Origin: JAUPVL01 sp964512085
Lineage (GTDB): Bacteria; Patescibacteriota; Saccharimonadia; CAILAD01; BJGX01
Assembly (NCBI GenBank): GCA_964512085.1
Contig: CAZEIU010000034.1
Location: 1 to 6,138 of the forward strand
Length of the DNA stretch: 6,138 bases
Reading direction: 5' to 3'
In this document: positions 1 to 5,581 of the stretch, piece by piece
Layout of the letters: each line of letters starts with the position of its first letter
Numbering within the stretch: position 1 is the stretch's first letter
Translations under genes and position numbers: made by a program
Notes under the pieces: generated by a model
What the model saw: only the letters and a program-made list of their open reading frames with translations
Database searches by the model: none
Told to the model about the DNA's origin: nothing

Positions 1-734
1 CTACTTACAAAGAAGCCATATTCAACAAAGATTCTTAACACCAGCAAAGCTGCAAGTGGTACAAACAGCCACCATAGTCGACTAAAAATTTCTCTATAAA
101 CTATTCTAGAAGCCAAGAACTTAGCAAACTTATGCGGCTCAGAAAGATGATTAATACCTTCAAACAATTTACCTTGGGTCTGCGAAACTATCGGCAAGGC
201 GTTTTGCACAATGTGCTGCCCAAAGGGCTTGTCATGTGGGTCATATTGATCAGCAAAGGCATTGTCGGGGTCGAGCTGATGGCCGTGCTCAAAAAGTATG
301 CTTTTTTTGCCTTTTGAAGTATCGAAACTAATTTCTAAGCTTAGACAAATATTAGCGCCAATATATTTTTTAATAACATCTTGTTCGGTTTTGCTCCATG
401 CTAGCTTACCGTCGTGATTACCAACAACATAGAAAAGTTGATGATTATTTTTTGAGCTAAACTCTTTTAGTAGCTTGCAAAGTTTTGGGTGTGAGTTAAG
501 AGATTGTTCTACACTTGGTTCTTTGCCAGCCCAGAGCTCAATGATATCGCCATTTAGCACTATTGTGGCATTGGGTTTATTTATAAGAAGCTTTATTTGC
601 TCGCAAAGCTTATCTTGTGCAATTATACTTGCTGCGGTTGGCTTGTTTGCCAAGTGTATATCGCTAACTACTATAAGACTGTTGGGCAGTTGTAGCTCGG
701 TTCGTAATAATTCTGGGACTTTGTTTTGTTGCAT
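1..734 (-). CDS. Calcineurin-like metallophosphoesterase with C-terminal membrane helix (partial, 3' end off the left edge)
   Basis: The minus frame is open from an ATG at 734 to the window edge: 244 codons plus two bases, with no stop. An in-frame TAA lies five codons upstream, so this ATG is the only normal start. The classic dimetal phosphoesterase motifs appear in order: SDIHL (D25, H27), NGD (D63), GNHD (N106, H107, D108) and FEHGH (H150, H152). These ligands bind two metal ions, and the family hydrolyses phosphomono- or diesters. GDIIELW is reminiscent of LpxH-like enzymes, but a lipid A role is unlikely if the cell lacks an outer membrane. Residues about 220-236 are hydrophobic (WWLFVPLAALLVLRIF), suggesting a membrane-tethered enzyme with its catalytic domain at the N-terminus. 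No clear Shine-Dalgarno is visible. A TATAAA at 755-760 may be its -10, just past the pyrC terminator. The substrate is unknown. Confidence 0.88.
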   Translation of the reverse strand, partial: MQQNKVPELLRTELQLPNSLIVVSDIHLANKPTAASIIAQDKLCEQIKLLINKPNATIVLNGDIIELWAGKEPSVEQSLNSHPKLCKLLKEFSSKNNHQLFYVVGNHDGKLAWSKTEQDVIKKYIGANICLSLEISFDTSKGKKSILFEHGHQLDPDNAFADQYDPHDKPFGQHIVQNALPIVSQTQGKLFEGINHLSEPHKFAKFLASRIVYREIFSRLWWLFVPLAALLVLRIFVEYGFFVS

Positions 735-765
735 TATTAACCCAATTTAACAGATTTATATGTAT

Positions 766-793
766 TAAAAAAGTCTTAGATCTCTCTAAGACT
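766..793 (-). terminator. Rho-independent terminator of pyrC
   Basis: A perfect 9-bp stem (772-780 with 785-793) closes a 4-base loop and is followed on the minus strand by a run of Ts. It starts 11 bases after the pyrC stop codon, so it ends the pyrC transcript before the phosphoesterase gene. Confidence 0.85.
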
Positions 794-803
794 AAAAGTT
801 ATA

Positions 804-1859
804 CTATCCTACTATCCTCCAAAACAAATGATCACCGTCACGCAAAGGCATTACTCTACAGCCGCCGACTCTTTGCAAGTAGAACTCTTGGGGTTCGTCG
901 TGCTTCTCTAAAAGAATTTCTCGATCACTTGGCGGCAAACCGTAGAAGTTAGCCCCACGAACAGAAAGAAAATCTCCTAGATAGTTAAATAAACCACGCT
1001 CCTCAAACATCTTTACTAGTAGTGGTAAAAGAATTGGTGCAGTAAAAACGCCGGCTGCACAGCAATCGTTCTCTTTGTGCTGAACAGTGTGTGGAGCACT
1101 ATCGCTACCAAAGAAGAAGTTGTTGCAATTAACTACGTAGTGCCATAGGCTTTCACGATTTATCTTTGGCTTTACGACTGGCTTGCAGAAGTAATGAGGT
1201 TGTAGCATACCACCAATAAGATCATCGAGAGTAAGATATAGGTGGTGTGCCGTAACAGTTGCTGCTACTCTATTTGGATCACTATTGGCTACAAATGTAG
1301 CCATTTCGGTTGTAGTGACGTGCTCCACTACAATCTTAATATCTGGTACTTGCAAAATATTCTGAATGTAGCGAGTTGTCTCACCTTCTCTATCTAGAAC
1401 TTCAGCACGGGGGTCTTCGCCGTGAATACACAAAACCATATTTTTTAAGGCCATTTCTTCAAAAACACCATCCTCAATCAACTTTAGAATTCCATTTGGA
1501 AACTCTACGCCATCTTCAGAATTGGTAGTTGCCCCAATAGGATATAGCTTGGCAGCAATACAGCCAACTGCAGCTGCCTCACGAATAGTTTTGCGAGTCG
1601 TAGAACCAGTTAGTTTAATGGTAAACAAGGGCTGAAAGTGCTTTACGGGGTGAAGTCTAAGCACAGCATCGATTTGATTACGATAATCTACTAAATCTTT
1701 GGCGGTCTTAATTGCCGGATTGGTATTAGGCATTACCAGTGCTCTACCAAAATAAGTAGCAGTATGTGGAACAACCGCTCTCATAAGATCACCATTTCTA
1801 AAATGCACATGCCAATCATCTGGCATAGTTAATACTAGCGTATCTCTACTCTCCGTCAC
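804..1859 (-). CDS. pyrC: Dihydroorotase, E. coli PyrC type
   Basis: This zinc enzyme of cytosolic UMP synthesis interconverts N-carbamoyl-L-aspartate and L-dihydroorotate. At 351 residues it matches the short E. coli-type PyrC (about 348), not the longer Gram-positive dihydroorotases. The active site looks complete: DWHVHFR (H17, H19, R21), MPNTNP (N46), the lysine to be carboxylated in AKLYPIGATTNS (K104), H146 in CIHGEDP, H180 in VVEHVTT, and catalytic D253 in GSDSAPH. The start is GTG at 1859: an AAAGGA Shine-Dalgarno lies 5 bases upstream, whereas the only nearby ATG (codon 12) would begin just before the metal motif. The gene has its own promoter and terminator, although pyrD, encoding the next enzyme of the pathway, lies directly upstream. 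The stop is TAG. No broken or missing residues were noticed. Confidence 0.96.
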   Translation of the reverse strand: MTESRDTLVLTMPDDWHVHFRNGDLMRAVVPHTATYFGRALVMPNTNPAIKTAKDLVDYRNQIDAVLRLHPVKHFQPLFTIKLTGSTTRKTIREAAAVGCIAAKLYPIGATTNSEDGVEFPNGILKLIEDGVFEEMALKNMVLCIHGEDPRAEVLDREGETTRYIQNILQVPDIKIVVEHVTTTEMATFVANSDPNRVAATVTAHHLYLTLDDLIGGMLQPHYFCKPVVKPKINRESLWHYVVNCNNFFFGSDSAPHTVQHKENDCCAAGVFTAPILLPLLVKMFEERGLFNYLGDFLSVRGANFYGLPPSDREILLEKHDEPQEFYLQRVGGCRVMPLRDGDHLFWRIVG

Positions 1860-1884
1860 GGGCTTCCTTTCGCCGTTTCGTTTT

Positions 1885-1893
1885 TTAGGTGCT
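1885..1893 (-). promoter_or_regulatory. AGCACCTAA motif at the predicted pyrC transcript start
   Basis: The motif starts 8 bases after the pyrC -10 hexamer. The same AGCACCT followed by a T/A-rich triplet sits 7 bases after the predicted pyrD -10. It could be a shared operator or an initially transcribed regulatory sequence. This is inference from two copies. Confidence 0.35.
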
Positions 1894-1900
1894 GAACGAT

Positions 1901-1929
1901 ATATTAACCCAAAAAAACATTTTTTTCAA
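1901..1929 (-). promoter_or_regulatory. pyrC promoter
   Basis: TTGAAA (1924-1929) is separated by exactly 17 bases from TAATAT (1901-1906) on the minus strand. The predicted transcript start is near 1894, giving a leader of about 35 bases that contains the AAAGGA ribosome site. The promoter begins immediately after the pyrD terminator, so pyrC can be transcribed independently. Confidence 0.55.
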
Positions 1930-1931
1930 TT

Positions 1932-1957
1932 AAAAAAGTTCACTGCTAAGTGAACTT
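1932..1957 (-). terminator. Rho-independent terminator of pyrD
   Basis: A perfect 9-bp stem (1936-1944 with 1949-1957) has a 4-base loop and is followed by Ts on the minus strand. It begins 9 bases after the pyrD stop codon. Confidence 0.85.
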
Positions 1958-1965
1958 GTAGAATT

Positions 1966-2892
1966 TTACATATCGGCATAGGCCATTTCTTGACGAATTC
2001 TATGAAATATTTGATTACCTTCTTTACTGTAAGCTGTACCAATTTGTACTCCAGCACAACCAACCTTGTAAGACTCTATTGCGTCGCGCCCCGAACTTAC
2101 TCCGCCCACTCTAATTACAGCAATATCGTCTGGCAATGCTTCGCGTAACTGAGCAGAGTTGCCAAGACTAATAGGCTTGAGTGCTTCGCCACTAATACCC
2201 CCATAACGTCCAGCTTCGTCGGTATATACTCTGCTTTTGCCGGCTTCGTTAAAACCAACACCGTTAGGAAATGTATTGCAACTAGCGACATAGTCTACTA
2301 AGTCTGAGAAGATAGCAATTACACTTGCAACTTCTTTGAGCAAACCTGGGTCGCTGTAAGGAGAAAGTTTAATACCTATAATCTGATTTGGAACGCGCAG
2401 TATATTAGACAGAGCATCTAAAATTTGCTCAATATAGGCAGGATCAAAACTGGCGATTTTGTGTTGCGAGCCATCATCACGTACATTTGGGCAACCAAAG
2501 TTGAGCTCCAAACCTGCACCTCGCATTAACAACTTACGATAAAGGTATGCATAATCTTCTACACTAAACCCTGCAATACTAACAACTATTGGTGTCTCGA
2601 AAGTATCAAACGGGCCTCTTACTCCATCGGTGTAATCGGCTTCGTAAACACCACTATTGGGCATTCCCCAGCTATTTAAACCAAAAAGTTCATCATCAAG
2701 ATCTTCTTGACGGCCGGTATTACCCTTTCTTTTTTGCGGAGTAATCGAACCAACTACACCAATATCACTACCTCTTACGGCGCCCGCAACAGCTGCGGGT
2801 TCTAAAGTTTTACACATGCCGGCTGCCAGCATAAGTAGTGGATAATCAAATTCCCTATTGCCAAGCTTCATTTTATCCGCCATGCTATCCAC
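1966..2892 (-). CDS. pyrD: Dihydroorotate dehydrogenase, class 1 (soluble, FMN-dependent)
   Basis: This enzyme oxidises dihydroorotate to orotate, the step after PyrC. At up to 308 residues it is close to Lactococcus PyrDA (311). Visible family features are NSWGMPNSG (73-81), ELNFGCPNV with C134 as catalytic base (class 2 enzymes use Ser), K175 in KLSPY, N206 in SCNTFPNG, GGISGEALKP (231-240) and the FMN-phosphate region VGGVSSGRDA. There is no N-terminal membrane extension, which also excludes class 2. Whether it is type 1A (fumarate) or 1B (NAD via PyrK) cannot be told; no pyrK is in the window. The longest start is GTG at 2892, but ATG at 2883 has GGGTGG 5 bases ahead, and ATG at 2871 is also possible. 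I favour 2883. Stop TAA, then a clear terminator. Confidence 0.93.
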   Translation of the reverse strand: MDSMADKMKLGNREFDYPLLMLAAGMCKTLEPAAVAGAVRGSDIGVVGSITPQKRKGNTGRQEDLDDELFGLNSWGMPNSGVYEADYTDGVRGPFDTFETPIVVSIAGFSVEDYAYLYRKLLMRGAGLELNFGCPNVRDDGSQHKIASFDPAYIEQILDALSNILRVPNQIIGIKLSPYSDPGLLKEVASVIAIFSDLVDYVASCNTFPNGVGFNEAGKSRVYTDEAGRYGGISGEALKPISLGNSAQLREALPDDIAVIRVGGVSSGRDAIESYKVGCAGVQIGTAYSKEGNQIFHRIRQEMAYADM

Positions 2893-2917
2893 CCTGTCTG
2901 GCCTCTCTCTTTTGGGG

Positions 2918-2927
2918 TTAAGGTGCT
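2918..2927 (-). promoter_or_regulatory. AGCACCTTAA motif at the predicted pyrD transcript start
   Basis: This is the second copy of the motif seen at pyrC. In this leader, CACCTT (2920-2925 on the minus strand) could pair with the AGGGTG that overlaps the likely ribosome site, which would hide it. The pairing was read by eye and includes one G-T pair. Confidence 0.35.
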
Positions 2928-2933
2928 AAAACA

Positions 2934-2962
2934 AGTTTAAGAATAAATACTGTATTTTACAA
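2934..2962 (-). promoter_or_regulatory. Candidate pyrD promoter with palindrome in its spacer
   Basis: TTGTAA (2957-2962) and TAAACT (2934-2939) are 17 bases apart on the minus strand. Almost the whole spacer is the palindrome AAATAC-T-GTATTT (2945-2957), an operator-like arrangement. No terminator separates this region from the upstream sortase gene, so read-through from the surface operon is also possible. Confidence 0.4.
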
Positions 2963-2970
2963 GCGTAAGG

Positions 2971-3660
2971 TTAATTGACGAATTTGGTAAATACCACCGT
3001 ACGCTCACTATAGCGAAAACTATCTTGGTTCCACTCTCCAAAGCAGGTAATGAGGTTTAAGTACCTATTGTCATTTTTGTTAAAAATCTCTTTTAAGTCG
3101 GCGCCTTTTTCGGGAACATTGGCGACCTTATAAACTCTATAATTGTAGGTTTTGTTATTGGTGTCGGTGACAGTAACGATATCGCCAACTTTCATAGTAG
3201 GTAGGCTTCGAAAAACTCCGGCTTGCCAAGGTGCGCCATAGTGTCCGGCTATTACCACGCTACCCATTTCGCCTGGTTTGGCACCTTTGTTGTACCAAGC
3301 AGTCTCGGTAAGCGTAGTCGGCACGGCCATTTCGCCCTTGGCATTAATACCAAGAGAAAGCACTCCTGTGTCGATCTTGAGTTGGCCGATAGTTAGCTTG
3401 TAGGCATATTTGGTGTCAAAACTCGGCGCCTGAGGTTGAGCTATAGGCTTGCTTGATGTAGTCTTTTTGGGTACATAGAGAGTTGGGGTATTGGGGTTAT
3501 AAGCCACATTTGCCTTAGCATATACGGTCATGGCTAGTAGCTCAATAATGACTATAAAATACAGACTTACAATAACCAAGAAAGTTTTGCTGATAAAAAC
3601 TCTAGTCAATATCGACCCAGATTTTTTACCATTTGGTAAATTATTAGGAAGATTTTGCAT
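2971..3660 (-). CDS. Sortase (class E/F-like), membrane-anchored transpeptidase
   Basis: Sortases cut a C-terminal LPxT(G/A) signal and attach the protein to the cell envelope. This 229-residue protein has a short basic cytosolic N-terminus, one membrane helix (about 20-47), a Pro/Thr-rich linker, and a catalytic domain from about residue 85. The triad is visible: H140 in VVIAGHYG, C206 in NLITCFG, and R220 in YSERTVVF. The IAGH and LITC contexts and the lack of a C-terminal extension suggest class E/F, but I cannot fix the class by eye. Start ATG at 3660 has a strong GAGGAG Shine-Dalgarno 4 bases upstream. The gene begins 14 bases after the stop of a protein bearing a sortase signal, so the pair is almost surely co-transcribed and the neighbour is its likely substrate. 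Stop TAA; no terminator follows. Confidence 0.93.
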   Translation of the reverse strand: MQNLPNNLPNGKKSGSILTRVFISKTFLVIVSLYFIVIIELLAMTVYAKANVAYNPNTPTLYVPKKTTSSKPIAQPQAPSFDTKYAYKLTIGQLKIDTGVLSLGINAKGEMAVPTTLTETAWYNKGAKPGEMGSVVIAGHYGAPWQAGVFRSLPTMKVGDIVTVTDTNNKTYNYRVYKVANVPEKGADLKEIFNKNDNRYLNLITCFGEWNQDSFRYSERTVVFTKFVN

Positions 3661-3674
3661 AAATCTCCTCTATT

Positions 3675-4694
3675 TTAGTTTTTGGTCTTGATCTTTCTGT
3701 AGGCTAAGTAGCTACCGGTAGATATAAAACCAACTATTGCAGCAGAAAGTAATACAGCGGCCCAAGGCTTGTCTTGGTAAGGTTTAGGGTTGGTAGCAGT
3801 GTCAGGAAGCGCTGGTGTAGTGCTGGCGACAACTGGCGGAGTAAAGCTAGCGGTGGCACAACTTGCTCCATCGTGCTGAGCACTACTACCAGGATCGCCA
3901 TCTGGGGGAGTAAGTTGGAAAATACTGCCTACAACGGTACCAGCATTAGCTCCGGAGATTGAGAATTCTCTCAATAGACCGGTTCTGTTTTCAAGTCCAT
4001 ACATTGTATTTCCAAATACCCAGATAGCACCCATTCCATAATATGGTTGCGTTGCAGGACCAACATTACTAACTACTCCTGCAGTAGTGATACTCTTTAT
4101 TTGACCGTCAGCAGTATCCCCAGTAGCACCATTGTCATACCCATAGAATTTTCCGTCATTGATGTTGTAAGCAAAATCAGTTAGACGTTGTAGAGTCTCA
4201 CCGCTTAAAGTTATGGTTGTTGCAGTATGGTCAGACACATCTATTTTATACATCGTAGTGTCATCCTCTATAGAAGTTACGTAAAGAAATCCGTCTGCCG
4301 CAAATGCTCCAGCCGTTACGTTTGTATTGTCATCCAGAGCAAGTACCTCGCCCAAGTCCGATTCTCCACCAGCAGCATCAAACTTAAAGAGATGATTATG
4401 ATTACCTTCACCGACTCCAACTGCATACAAAAAATTATCTTGTGTTCTATATCCCATAGCATTAACAGCACCGCTAGCTGTACCATAGATATCCTTTGTA
4501 ACACCAGAGGACGATGAAAGCGTCAGCTTCGATAGCAGTGAAGGTTGAGCCAAATCAGGAGTATTTTCATACAATAATGTGCCGCTACAGGTAAAAGCAA
4601 CCGTAGCTGCGGCTTTGGCATACCCTTGAGAAGTCGCCAACACGAGCAAAGATGCCACGATGGTGCTATTTAGTATTTGTAATAATCTTTTCAT
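3675..4694 (-). CDS. Secreted beta-propeller-like surface protein with LPDTA sorting signal
   Basis: This is a 339-residue exported wall-anchor protein. It has a signal peptide (1 to about 27, with basic KR, a hydrophobic core and an AKA cleavage site), then an extracellular domain of about 250 residues. The C-terminus is a sorting signal: LPDTA at 296-300, a membrane helix at about 311-331, and the tail YRKIKTKN. The domain repeats a blade-like pattern of small/hydrophobic residues, then D/G-x-F/M-Y: 79-93, 128-141, 173-187 and 222-236. This resembles the DUF6923 beta-propeller-like family (recognised by pattern only). C36 and C279, the only cysteines, sit at the two ends of the domain and could form a disulfide closing the propeller. 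It is rich in Thr, Ser, Gly and Asp, typical of adhesive or binding surface proteins. The ligand is unknown. The start ATG at 4694 has only a weak ribosome site. It is the first gene of an operon with the sortase. Confidence 0.88.
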   Translation of the reverse strand: MKRLLQILNSTIVASLLVLATSQGYAKAAATVAFTCSGTLLYENTPDLAQPSLLSKLTLSSSSGVTKDIYGTASGAVNAMGYRTQDNFLYAVGVGEGNHNHLFKFDAAGGESDLGEVLALDDNTNVTAGAFAADGFLYVTSIEDDTTMYKIDVSDHTATTITLSGETLQRLTDFAYNINDGKFYGYDNGATGDTADGQIKSITTAGVVSNVGPATQPYYGMGAIWVFGNTMYGLENRTGLLREFSISGANAGTVVGSIFQLTPPDGDPGSSAQHDGASCATASFTPPVVASTTPALPDTATNPKPYQDKPWAAVLLSAAIVGFISTGSYLAYRKIKTKN

Positions 4695-4725
4695 ATTTGT
4701 TTTGCTCTGTTTAATACTTATGTTT

Positions 4726-4754
4726 ATTGTAAAACATTAATTACAAGAATACAA
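4726..4754 (-). promoter_or_regulatory. Promoter of the surface protein-sortase operon
   Basis: TTGTAT (4749-4754) is followed after 17 bases by TACAAT (4726-4731) on the minus strand. The predicted transcript start is near 4719, giving a leader of about 25 bases. The boxes overlap those of the divergent plus-strand promoter, so two polymerases cannot bind at once. Confidence 0.55.
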
Positions 4755-4755
4755 T
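4727..4755 (+). promoter_or_regulatory. Divergent promoter of the 135-residue protein gene
   Basis: TTGTAA (4727-4732) and TACAAT (4750-4755) are 17 bases apart. The -10 ends six bases before the ATG at 4762, so transcription should begin at or very near the start codon and give a leaderless mRNA. This fits the absence of a Shine-Dalgarno. Confidence 0.55.
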
Positions 4756-4761
4756 AAGCTT

Positions 4762-5169
4762 ATGTCTACTGAAAACAAAATACAAAAATTTTATAAAGAC
4801 AAAGGTGAGCCTAATAGTTCAACTCATAAAATTACTGCTAGCCATGTATATTTGGCTAATATTGCAGTCATTAACTCCAAGCAGCCTGTTAAAGTTAATG
4901 TGGTTGAGCCTGTGCATGTAGAAAAGATTAAATCGATTACTTCAACACCACCGGTACAGCCAGTAGTAAATCCGGCTATTTATGCAATGGCCAGGCCTCA
5001 AAGTATCAACATACCAAGTACTTATTTAAGTTACACCCATAATCACCCCAAAGCTAACAAACTCAACCTTGTATTTGCCGCAATTGGTTGCACCATTGCA
5101 TTATTAATAGTTATCTTAACCATCGGGCCGGGCTTTAATAAAGTCGCCGGTCTACTGGCCAAGCTATAA
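4762..5169 (+). CDS. Hypothetical tail-anchored membrane protein
   Basis: I do not recognise this 135-residue protein. About 100 hydrophilic residues, with a proline- and valine-rich stretch (about 42-80) and a K/T/S-rich start, are followed by one strong membrane helix (about 101-122) and a short end, GPGFNKVAGLLAKL. There is no signal peptide. The lysines before the helix (K97, K100) suggest that the N-terminal part stays in the cytosol, though the C-terminal lysines make the topology uncertain. The start ATG at 4762 has no Shine-Dalgarno and lies right behind a -10 box, so it may be translated from a leaderless mRNA. It is transcribed away from the surface protein-sortase operon from an interlocked promoter, which suggests linked or mutually exclusive expression. 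No terminator separates it from the next small gene. Function unknown. Confidence 0.75.
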   Translation: MSTENKIQKFYKDKGEPNSSTHKITASHVYLANIAVINSKQPVKVNVVEPVHVEKIKSITSTPPVQPVVNPAIYAMARPQSINIPSTYLSYTHNHPKANKLNLVFAAIGCTIALLIVILTIGPGFNKVAGLLAKL

Positions 5170-5185
5170 AAATATTGCTCTAAAA

Positions 5186-5201
5186 TGCTACAATAGTAGC
5201 A
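5186..5201 (+). promoter_or_regulatory. Extended -10 promoter overlapped by an inverted repeat
   Basis: TGC-TACAAT (5186-5194) is an extended -10 element eight bases before the ATG at 5203. There is no good -35. The same bases form the inverted repeat TGCTAC-AATA-GTAGCA (5186-5201), which ends one base before the start codon. It could be an operator, or a hairpin masking the start codon in transcripts coming from upstream. Confidence 0.45.
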
Positions 5202-5202
5202 A

Positions 5203-5397
5203 ATGAATCCCCCGAAAAACAGTCGAATACGCAAGTTTAGTCCGCCTAGAGTGTGGCCTAGTAATAATTACAATATAGTCTCCAGTAATCATATAGATTC
5301 GCCGGCTACTACTCGCAAAGATTTGTACGGCGTAAGTAAGGCGGCTCTTAAAACTGCTTATTTACAAGCCAAGATTGATGCCGAGAAGAATAAATAA
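5203..5397 (+). CDS. Small basic hypothetical protein
   Basis: This 64-residue protein is not recognised. It is rich in lysine and arginine, with a proline/serine/asparagine-rich first half (likely disordered) and a probable helix from about residue 37 to the end (KDLYGVSKAALKTAYLQAKI). No membrane helix, signal peptide or cysteine is present. Its charge would suit binding to nucleic acid or the ribosome, but no motif shows this. The ATG at 5203 has no Shine-Dalgarno and lies eight bases after an extended -10 box. The gene is 33 bases downstream of the tail-anchored protein gene on the same strand, so it may also be read from that promoter. Its stop codon overlaps the foot of a strong terminator hairpin, which supports a real transcribed unit. 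Confidence 0.62.
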   Translation: MNPPKNSRIRKFSPPRVWPSNNYNIVSSNHIDSPATTRKDLYGVSKAALKTAYLQAKIDAEKNK

Positions 5398-5426
5398 AAA
5401 ACACCTTTTACATAAAGGTGTTTTTT
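5396..5426. terminator. Bidirectional Rho-independent terminator
   Basis: A 13-bp stem (5396-5408 with 5414-5426; the seven inner pairs are CACCTTT/AAAGGTG, the outer six are A-T) has a 5-base loop. Both strands have a T run after the core stem, so it can end the plus-strand small-protein transcript and the convergent tRNA transcript. It starts inside the stop codon of the 64-residue gene and ends one base before the CCA end of the tRNA gene. Confidence 0.9.
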
Positions 5427-5427
5427 A

Positions 5428-5503
5428 TGGTGGGCCCGGCTGGAATCGAACCAGCGACCAATCGGTTATGAGCCGACTGCTCTAACCGCTGAGCTACGGG
5501 CCC
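5428..5503 (-). tRNA. tRNA with CAU anticodon; probably tRNA-Ile2 (lysidine type), else elongator tRNA-Met
   Basis: The 76-base cloverleaf is complete. It has a 7-bp acceptor stem GGGCCCG/CGGGCCC, D-arm GCTC/GAGC, anticodon stem GTCGG/CCGAT with loop CTCATAA, a 5-base variable loop, T-arm GCTGG-TTCGATT-CCAGC, A73 and an encoded CCA. It is not the initiator: position 1 pairs normally with 72, and the anticodon stem lacks the three G-C pairs of initiators. The D-loop, variable loop and T-arm closely resemble E. coli ileX. The C4-G69 and C5-G68 pairs are those that separate lysidine-modified tRNA-Ile2 from tRNA-Met in recognition by TilS. On that basis I favour Ile (AUA codons), with elongator Met as the alternative. 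No intron is present. Confidence 0.93.
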
Positions 5504-5533
5504 TCGTCGAAAGTGTGCTTGCACTTTCGACGA
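5504..5533. repeat. Perfect 12-bp hairpin touching the tRNA 5' end
   Basis: TCGTCGAAAGTG (5504-5515) and its exact complement (5522-5533) flank a 6-base loop. The base of the stem is directly next to the first base of the mature tRNA, with no spacer. Neither strand has a T run, so it is not a standard terminator. It may be part of the tRNA precursor. Confidence 0.8.
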
Positions 5534-5581
5534 AAAGGTTGTAGCCTATTCGTCTGCAGTTGTTGCACTACTTTCTCCTCT

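Noticed and set aside
132..750. Plus-strand open frames at 132-317 and 475-750
   Set aside because: They lie opposite the metallophosphoesterase, whose motifs are unambiguous on the minus strand, and show no family pattern of their own.
1860..2970. PyrR-type attenuator or riboswitch before pyrC or pyrD
   Set aside because: The predicted leaders are only about 35-50 bases long, with no antiterminator/terminator pair; the hairpin at 1936-1957 is the pyrD terminator.
4227..4517. Open frames at 4227-4517 (plus) and 4316-4504 (minus), and 3774-3962 (plus)
   Set aside because: All fall inside the propeller-like surface protein gene in other frames and lack ribosome sites or recognisable domains.
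5043..5234. Minus-strand open frame across the 4762 and 5203 genes
   Set aside because: It overlaps the membrane helix codons of the plus-strand gene and has no promoter or ribosome site; it is a shadow frame.
5428..5503. Initiator tRNA-fMet
   Set aside because: Bases 1 and 72 pair normally, and the anticodon stem has C-G, G-C, G-C instead of three G-C pairs in initiator order.
5494..5568. 24-codon frame from GTG 5568 (minus) with a good AGGAG ribosome site
   Set aside because: It runs through the hairpin into the tRNA, has no recognisable sequence, and its stop lies in the tRNA. It is mentioned as part of the leader finding but not called as a gene.
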